This document shows positions 1 through 6,395 of a stretch of DNA of 12,492 bases, in pieces. Below the pieces are notes generated by a model. It was given only the letters and a program-made list of their open reading frames with translations, did not search any database and had not been told where the DNA came from. The DNA comes from an uncultured Gemmatimonadales bacterium (GTDB lineage Bacteria > Gemmatimonadota > Gemmatimonadetes > Longimicrobiales > Gaopeijiaceae). The stretch covers positions 1 to 12,492 of the forward strand of contig CALJLC010000118.1 in NCBI GenBank assembly GCA_937982605.1, read 5' to 3'. The position numbers were made by a program, and so were the translations under genes. Position 1 is the stretch's first letter, and the number at the start of each line of letters is the position of its first letter.

Positions 1-759
1 GATGAGGCGGCGGTAGACCGTGGGCACGGCCATGTAGAGGGTCAGCTCCCCGCGGGCCAGCCGCTCCCAGACGTCGACCGCGTGGAAGCGCGGCAGCACC
101 TCGCAGGTTGCGCCGTTCCACAGCGCGCTCGCCAGGACGTTGACGATCCCGTGCACGTGGTGCAGCGGCAGGTGGAGCAGGATGTGGTCGTCGGCGCTCC
201 AGCCCCACGCCTCGGAGAGGGACTCCACCTGCGCCCGCACGTTGGCGTGCGTGAGCACGACGCCCTTCGGACGGCCCGTCGTGCCCGACGTGTAGAGCAT
301 GAGCGCGCCACGGCGCTCGTCGACGTCGGGCAGCACGCCCACCGGTCCGGTCCGGAGCAGCGCCGGCGTCTGCAGGAGCGGAATCGATCTCCGGGCAGCG
401 GCACTCCGTATCCGATCCGCCAGCGTCGGGTGGACGACGACGGCCTCCGGCCGAGCGTCGTCGAGGACGTAGGCGAGCTCCGCCTCGGGGTGCGACGTCG
501 CGAGGGGCACGCCCAGCCCGCCGGCGCGCCACACCGCCCACTGCACCGCGGTGTACGCCCAGCCGGGCGGGACGAGCATGCAGACCCGGGCCCGCTCCAG
601 ATCGTCCCGTCCGGCCAGCAGGCGTGCCGCGCCGGCTCCGGACGCTTCGAGGAGATCGGCGTAGCTGAAGACGCCCTCGGGGGCGACCAGGGCCGTGCGC
701 GCGCCATGCGCCTCGGCCCGGCTGACGAGTTCGAGGCTCACCGCGGTCGGCGTCTCCAT
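1..759 (-). CDS. Acyl-CoA synthetase (AMP-binding), malonyl-CoA synthetase-like, N-terminal part
   Basis: This is an adenylate-forming enzyme that would activate a carboxylic acid with ATP and load it onto CoA. It reads from ATG at 759 and runs off the left edge with no stop, giving 253 residues, about half of a usual ~500-residue member. The phosphate-binding A3 motif TSGTTGRPKG lies at residues 157-166, preceded by LMLY. After it come LPLHHVHG and, near the edge, YMAVPTVYRRL. The segment from the A3 motif to the edge closely resembles malonyl-CoA synthetases (MatB/ACSF3), which make malonyl-CoA from malonate. The family call is firm; the malonate specificity is a resemblance from memory, because the C-terminal domain with the catalytic lysine is outside the window. 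It is divergent from the gene at 911, so it probably has its own promoter in 760-910. Confidence 0.88.
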   Translation of the reverse strand, partial: METPTAVSLELVSRAEAHGARTALVAPEGVFSYADLLEASGAGAARLLAGRDDLERARVCMLVPPGWAYTAVQWAVWRAGGLGVPLATSHPEAELAYVLDDARPEAVVVHPTLADRIRSAAARRSIPLLQTPALLRTGPVGVLPDVDERRGALMLYTSGTTGRPKGVVLTHANVRAQVESLSEAWGWSADDHILLHLPLHHVHGIVNVLASALWNGATCEVLPRFHAVDVWERLARGELTLYMAVPTVYRRLI

Positions 760-847
760 GTCGTGATTGGCCCGGCACTTGCACCCCCGCCCGGCCCGGG
801 CGCCCGTAACTGAGGGGTGGCCCCGGTGCCCCGCAAGCGCCCGGCTC

Positions 848-876
848 TTGTCGGCGACCGGGGCGGGGGGTAGGGT
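848..876 (+). promoter_or_regulatory. Candidate sigma70-like promoter for the 911 gene
   Basis: TTGTCG at 848-853 and TAGGGT at 871-876 are separated by exactly 17 bases. This would start a transcript near 883 and leave a leader of about 28 bases before the ATG at 911. The match is partial (4/6 and 3/6 to consensus). The -10 resembles the TAGAGT of the stronger promoter at 9627-9655. It would drive both the unknown protein and the glycosyltransferase 16 bases behind it. Confidence 0.35.
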
Positions 877-910
877 CGTGCCACATCCCACGCACAACCG
901 TTCAGGCCCG

Positions 911-1645
911 ATGAAGCAGCCGCACTTCCTGCACGTGCGCGAGCACCTCGAGCGCGTGCGCGACGGGTACTCGTACATCCCGGACCCCGAGTCCGTATAC
1001 CTCGGGAAGGTGGAGGCCGACCACTTCTGGGAGCTGGTGGGGCTACGCCTCCAGGGGTGCCCGATCGTGGTGCTCGCGGCGCTCCGTTTCGAGCGCGCCG
1101 AGCGGGCCGGGATTCCCGACGCCCGGGAGTCTCTCGCGGCGTACCTCTCCGCCACGCCCGACCCCGAGGCCGGGGACAAGGGACGCCTCACGGCGCTCCT
1201 CCCGCACAAGGATCAGGACATCCCTTCCTTCCTGAGCGGCCTTCGCGGCGGTCGCGAGTACACGCCGGTCAGCATCGACCGGCTGCGGGTCGAGGTCGCC
1301 TTCGACTTCCGGGCGGACAACCCGTCGGCCGTGCGCGACCTCAAGGAGGCGGCCTCCCCGCTGCGCAAGCACTACTACCGAACCGTGAGCGGCCACGTCT
1401 TCCGTGGTGAGTCGCACGTCATCGACCCGTCGTTCACCTCGCCGCTTCCGCGCTTCCTGGCGGTGCGCTCCCCCGAGCAGATCCTGCCCAAGGGGATCAT
1501 CCGGCTGCCCACCGTCTTCGTGGCGCACCGCTTCACCGCGCTCCAGGTCGACGTGACCGAGGAGTCGGCGCGGCTGGCGGTCCGCAACTGGATCCCGTTC
1601 CTGTCGGGGACCGCGTCTCGGGAAGGGCTCATCCCGGTCGGCTAG
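911..1645 (+). CDS. Unrecognised 244-residue protein upstream of a fused glycosyltransferase
   Basis: I do not recognise a family. The ATG at 911 was chosen because the in-frame sequence before it is low-complexity, Pro/Arg-rich intergenic-like translation, and the protein beginning MKQPHFLHVREHLERV reads as well-ordered coding sequence. No clear ribosome-binding site precedes it. There is no signal peptide or membrane segment, so it is probably cytoplasmic and soluble. It is rich in charged residues. Visible blocks are an acidic/aromatic N-terminal part (SYIPDPESVYLGKVEADHFW), a central HKDQD segment, and a His/Tyr/Arg-rich stretch RKHYYRTVSGHVFRG around residues 155-170. The stop is 16 bases before the GT2-GT4 gene on the same strand, so the two are probably co-transcribed. 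A role in the same glycan pathway is possible, but only by position. Confidence 0.85.
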   Translation: MKQPHFLHVREHLERVRDGYSYIPDPESVYLGKVEADHFWELVGLRLQGCPIVVLAALRFERAERAGIPDARESLAAYLSATPDPEAGDKGRLTALLPHKDQDIPSFLSGLRGGREYTPVSIDRLRVEVAFDFRADNPSAVRDLKEAASPLRKHYYRTVSGHVFRGESHVIDPSFTSPLPRFLAVRSPEQILPKGIIRLPTVFVAHRFTALQVDVTEESARLAVRNWIPFLSGTASREGLIPVG

Positions 1646-1661
1646 GCCGGTCCGGCCGCTG

Positions 1662-3773
1662 ATGGGAGAGAGCCGCGCGAGCGCCGCGATCTCGATCGTC
1701 GTCCCCTCGTACAACCACGAGCGCTTCCTCGCCGACGCCGTCGGGTCGGTCCGGGCGCAGACGCTTCCAGCCGACGAGCTCGTGGTGGTCGACGACGGGT
1801 CGACCGACGGCTCGGTGGCGCTCCTGGACCGTCTCCGCTTCGAGGGGATGCGGATCGAGGCGCGCGACAACCGGGGGGCGCACGATGCGCTCAACCGCGC
1901 CATCGAGGCGAGTCGGGGCGAGTGGATCGCCATCCTCAACTCCGACGACGTCATGGAGCCCGGGCGGATCGAGGAGGCGTGGGGCATCGCGTCCGCGACC
2001 GGCGCCGCGATGGTCGTCGGGAGCGTCACGCCGATCGGCGAGGACGGGGGGCCGGCGCCGGCCGGCCACGACATCACCCGCTGGCTCGCCGAGGTGACCG
2101 GGCTGGCCGAGCGCGGCTTCTCCCTCGACGAGGCCCTGCGGACGCACAACGTGGCGGTCACCACCTCGAACTTCTTCCTGCACCGTTCGCTCTGGCGGGC
2201 GCTGGGCGGATTCCGGGCGTGGCGCTGGGTCCACGACTACGACTTCCTCCTCCGCGCGACGATGCGGTTCCCCGGCCGCATCGTCTGGGAGCCGTCACAC
2301 CACGCCGTCCGCTACCGGGTGCACGGGGCCAACACGATCTCGGAGTCGCACGACCGGGCGCTCGACGAGCGCGCCCGGATGCTCGGTGACGTCCGCTCGC
2401 TTCGCGCCCGGGTGGGGGCGGCGCTCGACTCGTCGGCCCGGAGGGAGGTCGTCCGGGCCGTCGGGCGCACCGGAGCGCTGGCCCCGGTGCGGGTGGGGTC
2501 CGGACCCGCCGGCGACGCCGCGGCCCCCGGGGTCGGCGCGACGGCCGTCGACGGGGCGGGTGCACGCCTCCGCGTCGGGCTCGTTGCCCGGTCGCTCGGC
2601 ACCGGAGGCCTCGAGGAGGTGGTGGCGCTGCTCGCCCAGGCGTTGCCCGCCTCGGGCGTGGAGGCACGCGTCTACTGCACGGAGAGAGGCGGGCCGGTAG
2701 CGGACCGCCTGGCCCGGAGCGGCGTCGCGGTGGCCGTCGGCGACGGACGCGCCCGGAGCTGCGCGAGCTGGGCGGAGAGCGCCGGCGTCGACGTCGTGTC
2801 GACCCACTTCGTTCCGTTGGACGTCACGCGGAGCCTCGTGCGCGCCGGGGTCCCGGTGGTGGACACCGTGCACAACACGTACGCGTGGCTTTCCGAGGCG
2901 CAGTGGGCGGAGGAGCGGGAGCGGGGTGCGGCAGTGCAGGGGGTCGTGGCGGTGAGCCGGACCGCCGGTGACTACTGGTCGAGCCGGGCCGGACGGGAGG
3001 TGGACGCGATCGTGCCCAACGGGGTCCACCCGGGTCGGGTGGCGCGGGTCCCGCGCTCCTTCGCCCGTGGGATCCTCGGCGTACCCCCCGACGACCCGCT
3101 CGCGGTGACGGTGGGGCGACTGACCCGGCAGAAGAACCCCGACGGGCTGCTTCGCGCCTTCGCCGCCGTGCTCGACTCCGTGCCGCACGCCCGTCTCCTG
3201 CTGGTCGGGCCCGACGACGTGACCGTTCCGATGTCGGAGCTCTCGGCGAGGCACCGCGCGCTGTTCGAGGGAGGGCGGGTGCGAACGCTCGGCGCCCGTA
3301 CGGACGTCGGCGTCGTCCTCTCCGCCGCCGACGTCTTCGTCTCGAGCTCCTTCTACGAGGGGTGGAGCGTCGCGGCGTCGGAGGCGGCGTGGCTGGGCCT
3401 CCCGATGGTGCTCACCGACGCGGGAGCCGCGACGACGCTGGTCGGCGAGCGCGGCGAGCGGGGATTCGTCGTGCCCAACCCGCTCGGGGATCCCCTCGCG
3501 GTCGACGACGCCTCGATCGAGCGCGCGCTCGAGGCGGCGACACGGGGCGGCCCGGAGGAGACCGCCGCCACGAGTGAGCGGGCACTCGCCCGGGCGCTGG
3601 TCTCGGTGCTCGGAGAGCCGGGTTCCTGGGCCGCGCGCGCCTCCGCCACGGCGGGATGGGCCCGGGCCGCGCTCTCACCCTCCGCCATGGCGGGCCGCTA
3701 CGCCACCGTGCTGCGGGGCGCCGCCGACGGGAGCTGGCCGGCGCGGGCTACCTCCGGCGCGTCTCGCGAATAG
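1662..3773 (+). CDS. Two-domain glycosyltransferase: GT2 (GT-A fold) fused to GT4 (GT-B fold)
   Basis: This 703-residue protein contains two complete-looking sugar transferases. The N-terminal GT2 domain (about residues 8-260) has SIVVPSYN at 11-18, VVDDGSTDGS near 42-51, the metal-binding NSDD at 93-96 and the acceptor-side WVHDYDFLLRA from 189. A variable Gly/Ala-rich linker (about 265-300) follows. The GT4 domain then starts at about 303 with LRVGLVARSLGTGGLEEVV, has VGRLTRQKNPDG from about 484, and carries the EX7E motif as E566 and E574 in FYEGWSVAASEA. No membrane segment or signal is evident, so it should act in the cytoplasm, adding two sugars in turn to a nucleotide-sugar-dependent glycan. 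Donor and acceptor cannot be read from sequence. ATG 1662 is the only start that keeps the GT2 N-terminus; no good ribosome-binding site precedes it, so translational coupling to the upstream gene is possible. Confidence 0.93.
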   Translation: MGESRASAAISIVVPSYNHERFLADAVGSVRAQTLPADELVVVDDGSTDGSVALLDRLRFEGMRIEARDNRGAHDALNRAIEASRGEWIAILNSDDVMEPGRIEEAWGIASATGAAMVVGSVTPIGEDGGPAPAGHDITRWLAEVTGLAERGFSLDEALRTHNVAVTTSNFFLHRSLWRALGGFRAWRWVHDYDFLLRATMRFPGRIVWEPSHHAVRYRVHGANTISESHDRALDERARMLGDVRSLRARVGAALDSSARREVVRAVGRTGALAPVRVGSGPAGDAAAPGVGATAVDGAGARLRVGLVARSLGTGGLEEVVALLAQALPASGVEARVYCTERGGPVADRLARSGVAVAVGDGRARSCASWAESAGVDVVSTHFVPLDVTRSLVRAGVPVVDTVHNTYAWLSEAQWAEERERGAAVQGVVAVSRTAGDYWSSRAGREVDAIVPNGVHPGRVARVPRSFARGILGVPPDDPLAVTVGRLTRQKNPDGLLRAFAAVLDSVPHARLLLVGPDDVTVPMSELSARHRALFEGGRVRTLGARTDVGVVLSAADVFVSSSFYEGWSVAASEAAWLGLPMVLTDAGAATTLVGERGERGFVVPNPLGDPLAVDDASIERALEAATRGGPEETAATSERALARALVSVLGEPGSWAARASATAGWARAALSPSAMAGRYATVLRGAADGSWPARATSGASRE

Positions 3774-3792
3774 GCCGAGGCCTCGGGCGGCC
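3773..3792. terminator. Weak inverted repeat between convergent genes
   Basis: The 21-base gap between two convergent stop codons holds the perfect 12-base palindrome CCGAGGCCTCGG (3775-3786), nested inside GGCCG...CGGCC (3773-3777 with 3788-3792). There is no T-tract on either strand, so termination is a guess based on position only. Confidence 0.22.
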
Positions 3793-3794
3793 GT

Positions 3795-4667
3795 CTACCA
3801 CCAGCCGACCCGCTCCAGGAGCCGGCGCCGTCGCTTCATGCGCCGCAGGCTCTCCGCTTCGGCGCGCCACGCCTCCTCTCCGCTCCCGGGCACGCCCGCG
3901 GCGGCGCGCCGGGCCCGCATCCCGTCGAGCAGCTCCTCGAGAAGCGCCTCGGAGGGCGGCCAGATGAAGTGGAGCAGCGGCTTGGCGGGATCGGCCAGGT
4001 CGATGGCGTCGAATTCCTGAGGCCAGTACATGGTGTTCGGAAAGGGGAGAGGCTTCAGCCCGAGGCGACCGCCGACCACCCCGATGGCGATCTCGTCCCC
4101 GAGCCAGCGGCCGAGCAGGATCGACCACCGGAGTCGACGCCGGAGCTCGTCCTCGTGGCACGCCCGGAACGCCTCCATCACCTCGAGCGCGGGCTCCTTC
4201 CGGAAGGCGAAGATGCCGCTGTTCGTCTTGAGGTATCGGTCGAGACCGAAGCGCTCCATCAGCCATCGCGTGGAGAAGCCGTGATGGTTGTGGTCCTCGT
4301 CGCGCCCGAGCTGGGAGCCGAGGAAGGCCAGATCCGCCTGCTCGAGCGAACCGAAGAGCGGGTCGAGCGGTCCGAGCACGATGCAGTCGGCGTCGAGGAA
4401 GACCGTCTCGCCGAAGGGGGTCGCCTCGGCCACGCCGTACTTCCGCGTGCGCCCACCCAGAAAGCGCTCGGGGAGGCGCGTCACGGCGTCGAAGACGCGG
4501 CCGTACCGTTCGCGCGCGGGGGATTCCAGAGCCTCGTCGCATGCGATCGCGATCGGGAGCTCGGTGTGCTGGCGAAGCGAGAGCGCCATGTCGACGGCCA
4601 TCTCGAGGAAGGCCGGCCGACCGGTGGCCAGCGTCAGGTATCCTCGGGGCTCGAGCGGCGGGGACAC
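3795..4667 (-). CDS. GT8-like / nucleotide-diphospho-sugar transferase
   Basis: This 290-residue protein has a GT-A-type core. It begins RGYLTLATGRPAFLEMAVDM, a fold start typical of GT8-like enzymes that read an extended nucleotide-sugar site. It carries the metal-binding DxD motif as FLDADC (DAD at residues 92-94), followed by LDPLFG, as in GT8 and related families. Further along are TNSGIFAF, a donor-site segment, and LLHFIWPP near residue 235. There is no membrane helix or signal peptide; the tail is Arg/Lys-rich and may bind membrane or a partner. The start is GTG at 4667, 7 bases after the stop of the membrane GT2 gene on the same strand, so the two form an operon and are probably translated together. 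Donor and acceptor are unknown. Family membership is judged from motifs only. Confidence 0.87.
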   Translation of the reverse strand: MSPPLEPRGYLTLATGRPAFLEMAVDMALSLRQHTELPIAIACDEALESPARERYGRVFDAVTRLPERFLGGRTRKYGVAEATPFGETVFLDADCIVLGPLDPLFGSLEQADLAFLGSQLGRDEDHNHHGFSTRWLMERFGLDRYLKTNSGIFAFRKEPALEVMEAFRACHEDELRRRLRWSILLGRWLGDEIAIGVVGGRLGLKPLPFPNTMYWPQEFDAIDLADPAKPLLHFIWPPSEALLEELLDGMRARRAAAGVPGSGEEAWRAEAESLRRMKRRRRLLERVGWW

Positions 4668-4674
4668 CGGGGGC

Positions 4675-6180
4675 TCAGGCGGTGCGCGCCACCACCTGCT
4701 GCTGGATCGTCAGCCCCATGCAGACGGCCCAGAAGACCATGGCCAGCGACCAGAGCGGCTCGCCCGCCCGCACCAGGAGGTTCGCGCTCCAGACGGAATA
4801 CGCCATCACGGCGATCTCGAGGAAGAACGTCCAGTGCAGCGGGCTGGCGTACGCCCGGTCGGCGCCGAGGGATGCGAGCGAGGCGTCGTCGTGTCCCGCC
4901 GCGAGCTTCGGCGTGCGGACGAACTCGCCTCCGCGGACGAAGAGCCCCTGGAGCTGTCCCACCGTGTTGTTCACCATGAGCCCGGTGCCCACGCACAGCC
5001 CGGCCACGACCTCGCGGATCGCCGACGGCCCGAGCCGGTCGTCGCGCTCCCGGATCGTGACGACCAGGCTCAGGGCCGCCGCGACGATGCTCAGGGACAT
5101 GAGGCCCTGCATGACCCAGAAGAGCCGGCGGTCCATCATGAGAACCGCCCACGGCCAGAGCAGGAGGCTCAGGAAGAGGACCGGGTGGATCGCGTAGCCG
5201 GCCAGCATGAACGCTTCGTCCCACCGGCTCTCGACCAGGTCGCCAGCGCGCATGACGCGGCTCATGAGCTTGCGCAGGCACTGCGCGCTGCCCTTGGCCC
5301 AGCGGCGCTGCTGGAGCTTGAAGGCCCGCATGTGCCCCGGCAGCTCGTTGAGGACCTTCACGTCGGGAAGGTAGTGTCCCTTCCACCCGGCCAGCGCGCA
5401 CCGGTAGCTCAGGTCGAGGTCTTCGGTGAGCGTGTCGGACGTCCAGCCGCCGGCGTCGTCGATTGCAGTGCGCCGCCAGATGCCCCCGGAGCCGTTGAAG
5501 GTCGTGACGTTGCCCAGGAACGCCCGCACGGGCTTCTGCACGCGAAAGTGGCGATCGAGCAGGAGCGCGAGCGTCGCCGGGAGCCAGCCCCGCGTCGCCT
5601 CCGTCCCCCACGCCCACCGCGCCTGCACGAACGCGACGCCGGGGTCGTCGAAGGCGCGCTCCTCGACGAGCAGGCGTCGGAGGAAGTGAGGCTCCGGCGC
5701 GAAGTCCGCGTCGAAGACCGCCACGAACTCCGCGTCGGTGCGCTGGAGTCCCTCGGCCAGGGCCCCCGCCTTGTAGCCGGTCCGGTGATCGCGGTGGATG
5801 AGCTCGATGTCGACGCCCTCGGCGCGGAGCTCATCGACGACGCGCGTCGCGATCGCCGTGGTCTCGTCGTTGGAGTCGTCGAGCACCTGGACGTCGAAGC
5901 GGTCGCGCGGGTACTCCTGCCCCGCCGCCGCGCGGATGATCCGGTCGGCGGCGGTCCGCTCGTTGTAGAGCGGAAGCTGGATCGTCACCCGGGGCGCCAT
6001 GGCCAGGTCGGAGGCGGTCGAGGCTTCGTCCCGGCCCGCCATCACGGGCCGGCTCGCCCAGGACGCGCGGATCACGCCCCGGTTGCGCAGGAAGCGCCGC
6101 AACATCCTCAGCTCGATGAGCCCGAAAGCGGCCCCGAAGAGCGCGGCGAGACCGTATAGCGTTGTAACGATCAGGGGCAT
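4675..6180 (-). CDS. Membrane GT2 glycosyltransferase, cellulose synthase-like (CslA/CESA type)
   Basis: This is a 501-residue processive-type glycosyltransferase of the inner membrane. It has one N-terminal helix (about 2-24), a large cytoplasmic GT-A domain, then about five hydrophobic segments (about 325-348, 352-375, 391-410, 448-470 and 474-493). Catalytic motifs are all present: QLPLYNE 68-74, DDSND 101-105, DAD 157-159, FNGSGGIWR 228-236, TED 252-254 and QQRRW 290-294. The D, DxD, TED, QxxRW set is that of beta-glycan synthases such as cellulose, glucomannan or related polymers, which polymerise sugar and often extrude the chain. ATG 6180 is preferred over an upstream in-frame start at 6381, because the residues between are Pro/Arg/Ala-rich and unlike the family and the first transmembrane helix begins right after 6180. 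The product polymer is not identifiable from sequence. No PilZ (c-di-GMP) domain is visible. Confidence 0.93.
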   Translation of the reverse strand: MPLIVTTLYGLAALFGAAFGLIELRMLRRFLRNRGVIRASWASRPVMAGRDEASTASDLAMAPRVTIQLPLYNERTAADRIIRAAAGQEYPRDRFDVQVLDDSNDETTAIATRVVDELRAEGVDIELIHRDHRTGYKAGALAEGLQRTDAEFVAVFDADFAPEPHFLRRLLVEERAFDDPGVAFVQARWAWGTEATRGWLPATLALLLDRHFRVQKPVRAFLGNVTTFNGSGGIWRRTAIDDAGGWTSDTLTEDLDLSYRCALAGWKGHYLPDVKVLNELPGHMRAFKLQQRRWAKGSAQCLRKLMSRVMRAGDLVESRWDEAFMLAGYAIHPVLFLSLLLWPWAVLMMDRRLFWVMQGLMSLSIVAAALSLVVTIRERDDRLGPSAIREVVAGLCVGTGLMVNNTVGQLQGLFVRGGEFVRTPKLAAGHDDASLASLGADRAYASPLHWTFFLEIAVMAYSVWSANLLVRAGEPLWSLAMVFWAVCMGLTIQQQVVARTA

Positions 6181-6254
6181 GTACGGGGGTCGAGGCGGGC
6201 GGGGCGCAACACGGGCCGCCCGGAACTGTACGTAATTGGTCCTGCTCGCGGCAC

Positions 6255-6271
6255 CCCCGGCTTCGCCGGGG
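6255..6271. repeat. GC-rich hairpin in divergent intergenic region
   Basis: CCCCGGC and GCCGGGG form a perfect 7-bp stem around the 3-base loop TTC. A second perfect stem, GTCGGC/GCCGAC around TCC, lies at 6338-6352. Both are in the 215-base region between the divergent GT2 and barrel genes, otherwise without a gene. They could structure the leader of the barrel transcript. Small perfect stems are also common by chance at this GC content. Confidence 0.3.
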
Positions 6272-6395
6272 CCGGCGGCGTCGAACCCTCGCGGTGGCGG
6301 CGCCGTCGCCGGCCGTGTACGCTCGCGCCCGAACAGCGTCGGCTCCGCCGACCCGGTCACGCCCTGGAGGCCCCATACCACGCTCCCTCACCCGC

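Noticed and set aside
42..707. Minus-strand open frame of 221 codons in the acyl-CoA synthetase region
   Set aside because: It is out of frame with the true AMP-binding gene, which reads from 759 and has the TSGTTGRPKG motif.
1645..1657. Inverted repeat GGCCGG-T-CCGGCC over the stop of the unknown protein
   Set aside because: It is short and GC-only with a minimal loop; plausible by chance and not enough for a terminator between co-directional genes 16 bases apart.
1043..2164. Minus-strand open frame of 373 codons across the unknown protein and fused glycosyltransferase
   Set aside because: Its translation is Ser/Arg-rich, it crosses two real genes and has no motif.
4288..6159. Plus-strand open frame of 623 codons opposite the membrane GT2 and GT8-like genes
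   Set aside because: It is opposite two genes with complete catalytic motifs; its own sequence is low-complexity His/Arg/Glu-rich.
6294..6395. Upstream GTG starts (6294 and 6315) for the barrel gene
   Set aside because: They would bury the signal peptide behind 27-34 Pro/Arg/Ala-rich residues; ATG 6396 is kept as provisional start.
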